Assembly: GCA_021799615.1 (NCBI GenBank)
Contig: JAJZAC010000002.1
Location: forward strand, 1 to 63,571
DNA: 63,571 bases
From: Actinomycetes bacterium
GTDB taxonomy: Bacteria; Actinomycetota; Acidimicrobiia; Acidimicrobiales; RAAP-2
Reading direction: 5' to 3'
The notes beneath the pieces were generated by a model that was given only the letters and a program-made list of their open reading frames with translations, searched no databases and was not told where the DNA came from. This document shows, piece by piece, positions 17,230 to 26,400 of this stretch (the stretch's first letter is position 1; each line of letters opens with the position of its first letter). A program made the translations under genes and the position numbers.

Positions 17230-18771
17230 ATGGGTCGCAAGATCCTCTTCGTCACCACCGACCAGCAGCGCTACGACACCCTCGGGTGCAACGGGGGGCT
17301 CCTGGCGCGCACCCCCGTGGTCGACGGTCTGGCCGCCGGCGGGATCCGTTTCGAGCGGGCCCACCCGCAGTCGGTCGTGTGCATGCCGTCCCGCTCCACC
17401 ATGCTGACCGGGCAGCATCCGTCCACCCACGGCGTGTGGATGAACGGCGTGCCGTTGCCGGTCGACGCACCCTCGGTGGCCGACGTCCTCCACGGTGCCG
17501 GCTACCGCACCGCGCTCATCGGCAAGGCACACTTCCAGCCGTACCTCGACCCGTTCCTCCGCTTCGAGGAGAACGCCATCTCGAGCGACGGCGAGCCGGC
17601 CGGCGGCACCCACCGCGGGTTCGAGCACCTCGTGACGGCCACCCACGGACCGGTCGGCCCCCTGCACTACGCCCGCTGGCTGGCCGCCGAGCACCCCGAG
17701 TCCATCGGCGGCTTCTACCAGGTGCTCGATGGATCGCTGCAGGTCAACGACGCGGGCGGCGGCGAGACCGGTGCCCCCCAGGTCGCGATCAATCCCATCG
17801 ACCGGGGCTGGTACCACACGGACTGGGTGGCCGACCGGACCATCGCGTGGCTGGACTCGCTGCCGGCCGACGACGACTGGTTCTGCTGGATGAGCTTCCC
17901 CGACCCGCACCACCCGTGGGACCCGCCCCAGTCCGAGGTGGGCCGGATCGACTGGCGCGACGTACCGCTCCCGGCCGGCTACCCGGGTCGGCCGGCCGAA
18001 CGGCGACGCATCATCGACGGCAAGCCGCGCCATTGGCGCCTCTGGTACGACGGGGAGCTCGTCTCCAACTACGAGGCACCGGCACGGTGGGTGCCCGCCA
18101 GCCTCACCGGGGACCAGCTGCGCGAAGTGCTCGCCCGCGACGCCGTCGAGTGCGAGCTCATCGACGAGGCCCTCGGACGGGTGCTCGCCGCCGTCGAACA
18201 GCGGGGCTGGGGCGACGACGTCGACGTGATCTTCACCACTGACCATGGCGAGCTCGGCGGGGACTTCGGCCTGCTGTTCAAGGGTCCGTACCACGTCGAC
18301 GCGCTGATGCGCCTGCCCCTGGTCTGGCGGCCGGCCCGGTCGGCGTCGGCCGCACCGGCGGTCGTCTCCCGGCCGGTCGGCCTGGTCGACCTGGCCCCGA
18401 CGTTCTGCGCCATCGCCGGCGTCGAACCCCCCGGGTGGATGCAGGGTCGGCCCCTGCCCGTCACCGACGGCGACGCCGACACCCGGGGCTTCGAGCGGGT
18501 CCTCACCGCGTGGGACAGCGAGCTCTTCGGCGTCGACGTCCACCTGCGCACGATGATGCGGGACCACTGGGTGTGCAGCGTCTACCGCCCCGGCACCAGT
18601 CACGACGGTACCGAGGGCGAGCTCTACGACCTCGACGACGACCCGCTCCAGCGGGTGAACCTGTGGGCCGACCCCGAACGGCGGGCCCTGCGCGACGACC
18701 TCGTCGCCGACCTGGAGGACCACCAGCCCCCGGTCCGGTCACCGCGCCTGTTGCTCGAGGCGCCGGTATGA
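17230..18771 (+). CDS. Sulfatase (formylglycine-dependent arylsulfatase/choline-sulfatase family)
   Basis: The 513-residue protein begins with the metal-site text FVTTDQQRYDTLGC and carries the sulfatase signature C51-M-P-S-R-S-T-M-L-T-G, where C51 is the residue converted to formylglycine. Later SFPDPHHPWDPP and FTTDHGELGGDFGLLFKG supply metal and substrate residues. No signal peptide is visible, so it should be cytoplasmic and act on an imported sulfate ester or phosphonate. Length is normal. ATG 17230 has AGGAGG 5 nt upstream. The last 4 nt overlap the next gene (ATGA). No formylglycine-generating enzyme is encoded in the window, so maturation must come from elsewhere. Confidence 0.92.
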   Translation: MGRKILFVTTDQQRYDTLGCNGGLLARTPVVDGLAAGGIRFERAHPQSVVCMPSRSTMLTGQHPSTHGVWMNGVPLPVDAPSVADVLHGAGYRTALIGKAHFQPYLDPFLRFEENAISSDGEPAGGTHRGFEHLVTATHGPVGPLHYARWLAAEHPESIGGFYQVLDGSLQVNDAGGGETGAPQVAINPIDRGWYHTDWVADRTIAWLDSLPADDDWFCWMSFPDPHHPWDPPQSEVGRIDWRDVPLPAGYPGRPAERRRIIDGKPRHWRLWYDGELVSNYEAPARWVPASLTGDQLREVLARDAVECELIDEALGRVLAAVEQRGWGDDVDVIFTTDHGELGGDFGLLFKGPYHVDALMRLPLVWRPARSASAAPAVVSRPVGLVDLAPTFCAIAGVEPPGWMQGRPLPVTDGDADTRGFERVLTAWDSELFGVDVHLRTMMRDHWVCSVYRPGTSHDGTEGELYDLDDDPLQRVNLWADPERRALRDDLVADLEDHQPPVRSPRLLLEAPV

Positions 18772-20144
18772 ACGGCCCCACCGGGTCGGCACCGGCACCC
18801 GGCTACTGGCCGTCGCCGTGGTCGTGCGAGGACGGCGGACCGGCACGCCGGCAGGTGGCGGCGCCGGGGTGGGGCGGAGCCGGTGGGCTGGTCCGGGCTG
18901 GCGGGCTGGCGTCGGGCGGGCTGGCGTCCGGCGAGCCTGGGGCTGGCGGTCCTGAGGATGGCGGTCCCCCTCACCTCGAGGTGACGTCCCGGGTGGCGGT
19001 GGCATCCACCATGGTCGTCACCCGGGACCCCGGCCAGGTCTACCTGCTCCGCCATACGGCCGGCGACGACGCCGTGTCGTTCGTGGAGCGCATCGATCCC
19101 CGCACCCTCGAGCCGCTCGGCCGGTCGGCCGACCTGGCCGGCGGTCCCGCCTGGCCCGGGAGCATCGCCGCGCACGCCGACGGATCGCTCATCGTCGTCT
19201 TCGGCGACCACGCCCACCGGCTCGACGCCGATCTGTCCGTGGAGGCATCGGCGGAGCTGCCGGTGCGTGCCCCCTACAACGGCTTCGTCATCCTGCCCGA
19301 CGGTACCGTCGTCACCAAGAACTCGGCCGCCAGCCGGCCCGGCCATCCGGTCGCCGCAGCCGACCGGCAACCGTGCGAACTGGTGGCACTGGACCCCGCG
19401 AACCTGGCCACCATCGACCGCTGCACCCTTCCCGAGGCGTCGATCGCCCGGCTCTCGGCCGACGGCGACACCGTGTACGTGGTCGGCGACACCAGCTTCT
19501 TCGCCGTGCCGTGGGACGGGGCGTTCCGCCCCGACCGCGGGATCCGGGCCGCGTACCGCACCGCCGAGGGGCAGACCTACGGGTGGGACGCCGTCATCAC
19601 GGGGTCGACCGCCTGGTTCCTCGACGACGGCGAGGGAAGCGACGCCTACGACGGCACGCTGCGGGGGCACGGCGTGTCGACCGCGCCTCTCCACCTCGTG
19701 CGGGTCGACCTCGACTCGGGTGCCGTCACCACCATCGAGGTCTCCGGGCTTGCCGGCGGCCTCATCGCCAACCCTCCCCTGGTCGATCCCCACCGTGGCG
19801 TCGCCGTCGGCTTCGACTCCGGCAACGGCGTGATGGCGGCGTTCGACATCGGTGTCGGCGCGCCCGCCGGCGCGCCGATCACGCCTCGGTGGACGCGGGC
19901 GCAGGACCACGCCCCGCACATGGTCCTGCTACCCGGAAGCGGCGAGATCGTCACGTGCGACTTCGCCCGGGATCGCGGTGCCGAGCAGGTGGTCGTGCTC
20001 GACCTGGAGACCGGCGACGAATTGGCCCGGGCCGACACCGGCAGTCCCGTCCAGTCCGTGCTGTTCCCCGCCGTCGGCTTCGACCGGGACATCTACCTCT
20101 GCACGTTCGCCAGCGTGTCCCGGGTGACCGCCGCCGGCCGGTAG
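18768..20144 (+). CDS. Predicted beta-propeller-like protein of the sulfatase cluster
   Basis: A 458-residue protein without a signal peptide. After ~30 residues there is a repetitive Gly/Ala/Ser stretch (GGLASGGLASGEPGAGG), then about 380 residues of regularly spaced beta strands with recurring patterns such as GSIAAHADGSLIVVFGDHA, LARLSADGDTVYVVGD-like text and VVVLDLETGDELARADTG. This is the pattern of a WD/PQQ-like beta-propeller, but no catalytic motif is recognised. The start overlaps the sulfatase stop, and the gene closes the unit in front of a strong hairpin. A binding or lactonase-type role for the desulfated product is possible but not shown. Confidence 0.7.
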   Translation: MNGPTGSAPAPGYWPSPWSCEDGGPARRQVAAPGWGGAGGLVRAGGLASGGLASGEPGAGGPEDGGPPHLEVTSRVAVASTMVVTRDPGQVYLLRHTAGDDAVSFVERIDPRTLEPLGRSADLAGGPAWPGSIAAHADGSLIVVFGDHAHRLDADLSVEASAELPVRAPYNGFVILPDGTVVTKNSAASRPGHPVAAADRQPCELVALDPANLATIDRCTLPEASIARLSADGDTVYVVGDTSFFAVPWDGAFRPDRGIRAAYRTAEGQTYGWDAVITGSTAWFLDDGEGSDAYDGTLRGHGVSTAPLHLVRVDLDSGAVTTIEVSGLAGGLIANPPLVDPHRGVAVGFDSGNGVMAAFDIGVGAPAGAPITPRWTRAQDHAPHMVLLPGSGEIVTCDFARDRGAEQVVVLDLETGDELARADTGSPVQSVLFPAVGFDRDIYLCTFASVSRVTAAGR

Positions 20145-20162
20145 CCGGGGAGCCCGGGGAGC

Positions 20163-20187
20163 CCGGTGCCGGCACCGGACCGGCACC
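20163..20187. terminator. Strong hairpin between convergent genes
   Basis: GGTGCCGG (20165-20172) pairs perfectly with CCGGCACC (20180-20187) around a 7-nt loop, and the overlapping 16-bp palindrome CCGGTGCCGGCACCGG (20163-20178) offers an alternative fold. It lies between the convergent propeller and glycosyltransferase genes and can serve both strands. Confidence 0.6.
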
Positions 20188-20230
20188 GGCGTCGGGAGGG
20201 GACGGGAGCGGGGATCGGCCGGGACGCGGC

Positions 20231-21367
20231 TCAGTGGGGCAGGGCACTCGCCCGGCCCTGCCCGGCGGCACCGGCCAGGCACGCCTCGATCGCGTCGACC
20301 TGACGCGCCAGGGTGAAGCGCTCGGCCACATGGGCCCGGCAGCGGGCACCCAGGTCGGGGCGGTCGTCTCGCCACCCGACGGTCCTCGCGACAGCCGCTG
20401 CCAGGGCCACCGGATCCTCGGGCGCCACGACCAGCTCGTCCGGCAGGCCGGCGAGCACCTCGGGAAGGCCGCCCACCGCCGTTCCGATGACCGGCCGTCC
20501 GGTGGCCATCGCCTCGATCGCCACCCGGGAAAACGCCTCCTCGACGCGCGACGGCACGACGACCACGTCGGCCGCGTGGTACCCGGTCACCACGTCGGTT
20601 CGCATGGGGATCCAAGCGGTACGGTCGGCGACCGGGTGGTCCCGGAGCCGGGAGGCGAACGCCTCGTCCCCGATCGGCCCCATGACGACCACGGCGATCG
20701 ACGTCCCGTCAGGATCGGCCCGGGCCACCGCGTCGAAGAGGAGGTCGACGCCCTTCGTCGGGTCGACCCGGCCGCAGTAGAGGACCAGTCGCATGCCGGC
20801 GGCGATCCCCAGCGCCCGGCGCGCCGCCGCCTGCTCCTCGACCCCACCGAACGGATAGGCGGCAAGGTCGACGCCGTTGTGCACGACGTCGACCTTGCCA
20901 TCGTCGCCGCCCCACTCGACGAACCGGTCCCGCACGAACTGCGAGACGGCCAGGATCCGGTGCGTGCGCGACCCCAGCACACGGTTGACCCGCGGATGGT
21001 CGATCCCGATGAGCCCGTGGAGGTGGCACACCACCGGTGCCCGCGCCAGTGCTCCGGTGGCCAGCGCCCACGGAAGCGGCCGGAACCGGTTCACGTAGAC
21101 GACGTCCGGCCGGGTCCTGATCCCGGCGACCACCGCCGGAGCCAGGCGGGGTGCGTCACGCACGGCGCGGTGGACACCGAGGTCGAAGAGCGGGACCGCG
21201 CGCATCGAACGGCAGAACGCCGCGTACCGCTGGGCGAAGGGGCCGTCGCGCATGTACAGGAGGTCGATCTGGTTGTCGCGGGCGGCCAGCGCCTCCGCGA
21301 CGTCGAGGGTGTGCACCGAGATCCCCGTGTTGGGCGACAGATGCTCGGAGTTCATGAGGATCCGCAC
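20231..21367 (-). CDS. GT4-type glycosyltransferase
   Basis: The 378-residue protein has the GT-B two-Rossmann plan: an N-terminal acceptor domain with NTGISVHTLDVAEALA, and a C-terminal donor domain with YCGRVDPTKGVD near residue 205 and the EX7E region PSRVEEAFSRVAIEAMATG near 290, followed by GTAVGGLPE. This is glycosyltransferase group 1 (GT4), transferring sugars from nucleotide donors to an unknown acceptor. GTG 21367 is used because a purine-rich GGGGGGTGG lies just upstream; ATG 21355 is an alternative. It is separated by 21 bp from the LLM oxidoreductase upstream and may be co-transcribed with it. Confidence 0.85.
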   Translation of the reverse strand: MRILMNSEHLSPNTGISVHTLDVAEALAARDNQIDLLYMRDGPFAQRYAAFCRSMRAVPLFDLGVHRAVRDAPRLAPAVVAGIRTRPDVVYVNRFRPLPWALATGALARAPVVCHLHGLIGIDHPRVNRVLGSRTHRILAVSQFVRDRFVEWGGDDGKVDVVHNGVDLAAYPFGGVEEQAAARRALGIAAGMRLVLYCGRVDPTKGVDLLFDAVARADPDGTSIAVVVMGPIGDEAFASRLRDHPVADRTAWIPMRTDVVTGYHAADVVVVPSRVEEAFSRVAIEAMATGRPVIGTAVGGLPEVLAGLPDELVVAPEDPVALAAAVARTVGWRDDRPDLGARCRAHVAERFTLARQVDAIEACLAGAAGQGRASALPH

Positions 21368-21388
21368 GTGCCCACCCCCCGCCTCACG

Positions 21389-22432
21389 TCATGCGTCGCC
21401 GGCCCACTCACGGATCTTCTCGACCAGGGCCAGCCGGTCCTCGGCGACAGGCGAGATGCTGAGCCGGGTGACCCCAGCGGCACGGTAGGCCTCGATCCGC
21501 TCCCGGACCCGGCCCTCGTCGCCCACCATGGCGACGGCGTCGAGGAACTCGTCGGGGACGAGCGCTTCGGCCTCGGCCTTCTTGCCGTCGAGGTAGAGGT
21601 CCTGGATCTTCGCCGCCTCGTCCTCGTAGCCGTAGCGGCAGAAGATGTTGTTGTAGAAGTTCTTGCCCTTGGCACCCATGCCACCGACGTAGAGCGCCGT
21701 CATGCCCCGTCCCGCGTTGCGCAGGTTCGCCGCCTGCTCCTCGTCGCAGACGGACACGATCCCCCCGGCGACGATCTCCAGGGGCGCCAGGTCATCCGGG
21801 CGCTTGGCTGCGCCGGCTGCCAGGTCCTCACCCCAGACGTCGGCCGCCTTGTCCGGATGGAAGAAGACCGGGAGCCAGCCGTCGGCCAGTTCCGCCGTCA
21901 GCTCCACGTTCTTGTGGCCGAGGCTGGCCAGGTAGATCGGGATGCGGGGGCGCACCGGGTGGTTGATCAGCTTCAGGGGCTTACCCAGCCCCGTCCCCTG
22001 TTCGGGCGGGAGCGGGACCTTGTACAGCTCCCCGTCGTAGACCACGCGCTCCCGGGCCCAGACCAACCGGCAGATGTCGATCGTCTCGCGAGTGGCGGTC
22101 AGCGGCTTCGTGTAGGGCACACCGTGCCACCCCTCGATGACCTGGGGACCCGAGGCACCGAGGCCGAGCACGAAACGGCCACCCGACACCGCGTCGAGGC
22201 CCGCCGCCGTCATCCCCATGAGGGTGGGCGTGCGCGAGTAGAGGGGGAGGATGCCCGAGGCGAGCTCCATACGCTCGGTGACCGCCGCCAGGTAGCCCAA
22301 GATGCTCACGGCGTCGAAGCTGTAGAGCTCCGACACCCAGACCATGTCCACGCCCGCCGACTCGAGGTCGCGTGCTTCGGCAGCCGCGGTCTTCGGGTCA
22401 CCTGCGTAATTGAGCACCATCGAGAGCTTCAC
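21389..22432 (-). CDS. LLM class (F420-dependent-type) oxidoreductase
   Basis: A 347-residue luciferase-like TIM barrel: N-terminal DLESAGVDMVWVSELYSFDA, mid-barrel GGRFVLGLGASGPQVIEGWHG, and IYLASLGHKNVELTAELADGW, all typical of F420-dependent LLM oxidoreductases of actinobacteria. The substrate cannot be deduced. GTG 22432 has AAAGG about 8 nt upstream, and a -10-like TAGGAT lies further upstream on the same strand. F420 use is inferred from the family and phylum. Confidence 0.85.
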   Translation of the reverse strand: MKLSMVLNYAGDPKTAAAEARDLESAGVDMVWVSELYSFDAVSILGYLAAVTERMELASGILPLYSRTPTLMGMTAAGLDAVSGGRFVLGLGASGPQVIEGWHGVPYTKPLTATRETIDICRLVWARERVVYDGELYKVPLPPEQGTGLGKPLKLINHPVRPRIPIYLASLGHKNVELTAELADGWLPVFFHPDKAADVWGEDLAAGAAKRPDDLAPLEIVAGGIVSVCDEEQAANLRNAGRGMTALYVGGMGAKGKNFYNNIFCRYGYEDEAAKIQDLYLDGKKAEAEALVPDEFLDAVAMVGDEGRVRERIEAYRAAGVTRLSISPVAEDRLALVEKIREWAGDA

Positions 22433-22550
22433 GGGCGGACCTTTCGATCAGCACCGGCACCACCGCCGGCGACGCCGGTGATCCTACGGCAGCGCCCGCC
22501 ACGGGTCGCATCCGGCGCCGGCGGTCGTGTGCCGCCGCCGCCGGGCGACG

Positions 22551-23900
22551 TCAGCGGCCCGACCGGCCGCCTCCCGACGAGCCGTTGCGACCGGCGCCCG
22601 AGCGCTGGTGCCCGCCCCCGGCGTTCCCACCCTGCCCGGCGCGGCGGTGCCGGTTCCGGGCGGCCGCGTTCCCGTTCCGTGCGGCCGGGGAACGCGAACC
22701 GGCCGGAGCGCGACCGCCGGCCGGAGCGCGACCGCCGGCCGGGGCGCGTGGCGACGGCGACGCCGGCCCGTCGATGCCGATGGCGCGGCGGATGGCTGCA
22801 GCGGCGGACCGGTGTTCGGGTGGCACCAGGGCGATCACGGTGCCCGAGGCGCCGGCCCTGGCCGTCCGGCCGGAGCGGTGCACGTAGTCCTTGGCGTCGG
22901 CAGGGAGGTCGTAGTGGACGACCCTCGTCACGCCGTCGACGTGGATCCCGCGAGCGGCGACGTCCGTCGCCACCAGCACGCCGACCCGCCCCGCACGGAA
23001 CGATGCCAGGGTGCGCTCCCGCTGGCCCTGGCTTCGCCCGCCGTGGATCGCCTCGGCCGCCACCCCGCCCCGCGAGAGCTGCTTGGCCAGCCGGTCGGCG
23101 CCGTGCTTGGTGCGCACGAAGACGATCGTCGAACCCCCCTCCGACGCCAGGTCGGCGCACATGGCCGCCCGGTCGCCCATGGCAACGGGCTCGAACCGGT
23201 GCGTCACCTTGCTCAGGTCGTCCTCAGGCGACACCACCTCGTGGCGGGCGGGATCGTTCTGGTAGTTGCGGACGAGGACGTCCACGGCCCCGTCCAGCGT
23301 GGCGGAGAACAGGAGGGTCTGCCGATCGGCAGCCGTGGCATCGAGGATCCGGCGCACGGCGGGGAGGAACCCCATGTCAGCCATGCGGTCGGCCTCGTCG
23401 ACCACCACGAACTCCACGTCGGAGAGGTTGATGGCCCGCTGTCCGATGAGGTCCTCGAGCCGACCGGGGCAGGCGACGGCGACGTCGACCCCCCGCGCCA
23501 AGGCGCTCCGCTGCCCGCCGAAGCCGACGCCGCCGAAGAACGTGTGCACGCGTAGCTTGCGCGTCGCCAGCAGGGGGGCGAGCGTGTCGGCGATCTGGGT
23601 CGCCAACTCCCGCGTGGGCGCCAGCACCAGACCGCGGGGCCGGCGCGCACTCGCTCGGGACACCCGCACCGCCAGCGGCAGCGAGAAGGCCAGCGTCTTG
23701 CCCGAGCCCGTCGGGGCTTTGGCTGACACGTCGCGGCCGGCGAGCGCATCGACGAGGGTCGCCGCCTGGATCGGCAGGGGCTGGCTGATCCCGAGCCGGG
23801 CCAGCACGCCGCACAGATCGGCAGGAAGGCCGAGCTCATCGAACGCCTGGTCGGCGAAGGTGGGGGTGGGCGCGTCTGCACCCAGCAGAATTGATGACAC
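22551..23900 (-). CDS. DEAD-box RNA helicase
   Basis: All helicase motifs are present: Q-motif LPIQAATL, motif I APTGSGKT, Ia PTRELATQ, II DEAD, III SAT, and VI HRSGRTARAG. After the RecA-like core (about 370 residues) comes an 80-residue Arg/Gly/Asn-rich basic tail with APAGGR repeats, likely an RNA-binding extension as in RhlE/DeaD. It would remodel RNA in cold stress, ribosome assembly or decay. The GTG at 23900 is favoured because GGAG lies 6 nt upstream; the ATG at 23912 is nearly as good. A ~100-nt GC-rich 5' leader separates it from its probable promoter. Confidence 0.93.
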   Translation of the reverse strand: MSSILLGADAPTPTFADQAFDELGLPADLCGVLARLGISQPLPIQAATLVDALAGRDVSAKAPTGSGKTLAFSLPLAVRVSRASARRPRGLVLAPTRELATQIADTLAPLLATRKLRVHTFFGGVGFGGQRSALARGVDVAVACPGRLEDLIGQRAINLSDVEFVVVDEADRMADMGFLPAVRRILDATAADRQTLLFSATLDGAVDVLVRNYQNDPARHEVVSPEDDLSKVTHRFEPVAMGDRAAMCADLASEGGSTIVFVRTKHGADRLAKQLSRGGVAAEAIHGGRSQGQRERTLASFRAGRVGVLVATDVAARGIHVDGVTRVVHYDLPADAKDYVHRSGRTARAGASGTVIALVPPEHRSAAAAIRRAIGIDGPASPSPRAPAGGRAPAGGRAPAGSRSPAARNGNAAARNRHRRAGQGGNAGGGHQRSGAGRNGSSGGGRSGR

Positions 23901-24003
23901 CGGAGACTCCATTCTCAAGGTCGCACACCGCAACCTGAGGAAGACTCCACTCGGTATCAGTGAGCTGGCGCCGGCAGAGTTGCCTGGCGCTTTTGCTGGG
24001 GTC

Positions 24004-24032
24004 ACCCTACCAGCTGGTGCGACCTGCTCGAA
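24004..24032 (-). promoter_or_regulatory. Probable promoter for the DEAD-box helicase
   Basis: On the minus strand TTCGAG (24032-24027) and TAGGGT (24009-24004) are 17 bp apart. Transcription would start near 23997, leaving a leader of roughly 100 nt before the helicase start. That leader contains GC-rich inverted segments (GCTGG/CCAGC next to the start and GCCGGCGCC inside it). Confidence 0.4.
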
Positions 24033-24041
24033 CCGCGCCCG

Positions 24042-24959
24042 TCACCGGGCACCGGACGCGCCACCGAGCGCCCGGCGCGCCGCCTCGAGCTCGGCGGCAC
24101 GATCCGGTCCGGCGGCAGGCAGGTGGAGACCGAGCTGGTCGATGGCGTCGACCACGATGCCCCCGACCAACGCCCGCATGGCCGGCTTGTGGTCGGCGGG
24201 GACCACGTACCAGGGGGCCCACGGTGTCGACGTCGCCGTGATGGCGTCCTCGTACGCCTGGAGGTACTCGGCGAAGTGCGCACGCTCGGCCAGGTCGGCA
24301 GGCGAGAACTTCCACTGCTTGCCGGGGTCGTCGAGCCGGGCCAGGAACCGGGCGCGCTGCTCGTCCTCGGAGACGTGGAGGAAGAACTTCACGATCCGGG
24401 TGCCGTTGCGGACCAGGTGGCGCTCGAACGCGTTGATGTCCTCGTAGCGCTCGTTCCACAGCCGGGGCCCGGCCGGAGCGCCGTCCGGCAGGTGCTGGGC
24501 GGCCAGCAGCTCCGGGTGGACACGGACGACCAGCACCTCCTCGTAGTACGACCGGTTGAAGATGCCGATCCTCCCCCGCTCGGGGAGCACGGTGGCACAG
24601 CGCCACAAGAAGTCGTGGCGCAGCTCGGCGTCCGACGGGCGCCCGAAGGAGAACACCTGGCACCCCTGCGGGTTGACGCCGGACATGACGTGCTTGATGG
24701 TGCCGTCCTTGCCGGCGGCGTCGAGCGCCTGGAAGACGAGGAGCAGGGCCCAGCGGTCCGAGGCGTACAGGAGCTCCTGGGCCGACGCCAGGTCCTGCTT
24801 GAACGACTCGAGATCGTGCTCGGCCAGGTCCCTCGGCGTCGACCGTCCCGTCGGGCTCAGCCAGTCGGCCCGGGTGTGGGAGGTGCTGCGGTGGTGGAGA
24901 CCTGCCGCCCCGCCCGGTTCGACGGCAAGCTCGCGGACGACCTTCTTCGGCAGACGCAC
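24042..24959 (-). CDS. ppk2: Polyphosphate kinase 2 family protein
   Basis: The 305-residue protein has the PPK2 P-loop kinase fold: Walker A FQALDAAGKDGT (K84), Walker B region FNRSYYEEVLVVRVHP, and the lid segment RFLARLDDPGKQWKFSP. It moves phosphate between polyphosphate and nucleotides (NDP or NMP). The single PPK2 domain and the length of about 300 fit the class that phosphorylates both AMP and ADP or ADP alone. GTG 24959 is clear because GGAGGAGG precedes it. The neighbouring universal stress and helicase genes suggest a stress/energy context. Confidence 0.92.
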   Translation of the reverse strand: MRLPKKVVRELAVEPGGAAGLHHRSTSHTRADWLSPTGRSTPRDLAEHDLESFKQDLASAQELLYASDRWALLLVFQALDAAGKDGTIKHVMSGVNPQGCQVFSFGRPSDAELRHDFLWRCATVLPERGRIGIFNRSYYEEVLVVRVHPELLAAQHLPDGAPAGPRLWNERYEDINAFERHLVRNGTRIVKFFLHVSEDEQRARFLARLDDPGKQWKFSPADLAERAHFAEYLQAYEDAITATSTPWAPWYVVPADHKPAMRALVGGIVVDAIDQLGLHLPAAGPDRAAELEAARRALGGASGAR

Positions 24960-25127
24960 CGCCGACCTCCTCCCCGGGCGGCGCGTGCCGCCCCCACATG
25001 CCCCACAGGCTGGCACGTGGTCACGACGGGTGCCGGCGCCCGGTCCGGACCCGCCGGCACGCCCCGCCCCCGACCAGCCGCCACGAGCAGGCGTCTGCCC
25101 CGCCCGCCGCTCCCCGCCCGCCGCTCC

Positions 25128-25622
25128 TCACCCGCCGGTCGCCGGCACGTCGTGCAGGCGGCGACGGTGTTCCGGCCGTCCGCGCCCGAGCGGGACGACG
25201 ACGGTCGGGCATCGGGCGTGCTGCAAGCACGCGGAGCTGACGGAGCCGACGAGGAGGCGGGACACGGGGCCGTGCCCGCGGCACCCCACGACCAGCAGGT
25301 CCGCTCGATCGGAGCGCTCGCAGAGGACCTCGGCGGCACCACCCTCGACCACGACCGGGTCGACCGTCACACCGACGCCACCCGGCACCCGGGCCACGGC
25401 CTCGCCGATCGCCCTGGCCAGGCGGGCCTGCTCCGTCGTCTCGATGCGCGACTCCTCGTCCGGCAGGTAGGGGACCTCGCCCAGGCCGATCGTCGACATG
25501 CCCTGCCAAGCCAGCACCGCCTCGACGACGGCGCCACGCCATGCCGCTTCCTCGATGGCCCACTGCAGTGCCGGCACCGACCCGTCCGACCCGTCCACGC
25601 CGACGAGGACCCGACCGAACAT
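25128..25622 (-). CDS. Universal stress protein (UspA family)
   Basis: A 164-residue single Usp domain. It starts with RVLVGVDGSDGSVPALQWA and ends with the ATP-binding pattern GCRGHGPVSRLLVGSVS (G-2X-G-9X-G-S/T), then PTVVVPLGR. Such ATP-binding Usps respond to starvation, hypoxia or ion stress. ATG 25622 is supported by GGGAGG. It follows the TrkA pair by 70 bp on the same strand and may be the last gene of the ion-pump unit. Confidence 0.9.
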   Translation of the reverse strand: MFGRVLVGVDGSDGSVPALQWAIEEAAWRGAVVEAVLAWQGMSTIGLGEVPYLPDEESRIETTEQARLARAIGEAVARVPGGVGVTVDPVVVEGGAAEVLCERSDRADLLVVGCRGHGPVSRLLVGSVSSACLQHARCPTVVVPLGRGRPEHRRRLHDVPATGG

Positions 25623-25692
25623 GGGTGCACCTCCCGACCGCCTGTCGACCACCTATCGGCCACCTGCCGAACGCATCCCGGTCGACCACCAG

Positions 25693-26400
25693 TCAACCAC
25701 CGTCCATCCCACGTCCGGCGGACGCCGCCTTCCCGCCCTCGCCCACGAACGCGAGGCCGACCCGATCGCCACCGGTGCCACCGGTGCCATCGGTGATGAC
25801 CAGCACGTGGTCGCCGGGGCGCAGCCGGCCGGCGTCCGCCGGCGGCAGCAGCTGTCCCCCGCGCAACACGCCGGCCACGGCGTCCCCCGCTGCCAGCACC
25901 AGCTCGGCGGGCAGGTGGCCGACGGCCGGCGACGAACCCCCGAGGCGCGCCTCGACGAGGATCACTCCCGTGCCCGCCTCGCCGAGGCGAGCCACCTGTG
26001 GCGGCGCCGTCACCTCCTCGACCACGGCGGCGAGCGCCTGCGCGGCAGACAGCGCGACGTCCACCCCCCACGTCGAGTCGAACAGCCACCGGTTCTCGTC
26101 GTCGTTCACCCGGGCCACCACGCGGGGGACCTCCAGGTATCGCTTCGCCAGTTCCGCGATGACCAGGTTCTCCTCGTCGGTGCCGGTACAGGCCACCAGC
26201 AGGTCCGCGCCCAGCGCGCCCGCGGCCTCGAGGTGGGCGGCCACGCAGGCGTTTCCCACCACCACCTCCATGCCCCGTGCGCCGAGCGCGGACGCCCGGG
26301 CCTCGTCGACCTCGACGACCACGACGCGGTACGAAGCTGCCTCGAGGGCCGCGGCCACCTGGGAGCCGACGGTCCCCCCTCCGGCGACGATGACGTGCAT
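25693..26400 (-). CDS. TrkA-type K+ regulatory protein (second of a pair)
   Basis: A 235-residue protein with one TrkA_N Rossmann domain (MHVIVAGGGTVGSQVAAAL, then VVEVDEAR) that binds NAD(H) or ATP, followed by a TrkA_C domain (about 140-220). This is the size of the CeoC/CeoB-type paired TrkA proteins of mycobacteria. Its ATG shares one base with the stop of the upstream paralogue (TGATG). Normally such pairs gate a TrkH/KtrB membrane subunit, which is absent here; instead the pair is coupled to a P-type ATPase. The Gly/Thr-rich tail (residues 207-235) is unusual. Confidence 0.88.
   Translation of the reverse strand: MHVIVAGGGTVGSQVAAALEAASYRVVVVEVDEARASALGARGMEVVVGNACVAAHLEAAGALGADLLVACTGTDEENLVIAELAKRYLEVPRVVARVNDDENRWLFDSTWGVDVALSAAQALAAVVEEVTAPPQVARLGEAGTGVILVEARLGGSSPAVGHLPAELVLAAGDAVAGVLRGGQLLPPADAGRLRPGDHVLVITDGTGGTGGDRVGLAFVGEGGKAASAGRGMDGG

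Noticed and set aside
19373-23431. A 1352-codon plus-strand frame across the glycosyltransferase, LLM and helicase genes
   Set aside because: It is the antisense shadow of three well-supported minus-strand genes; composition is Arg/His/Pro-rich without domains.
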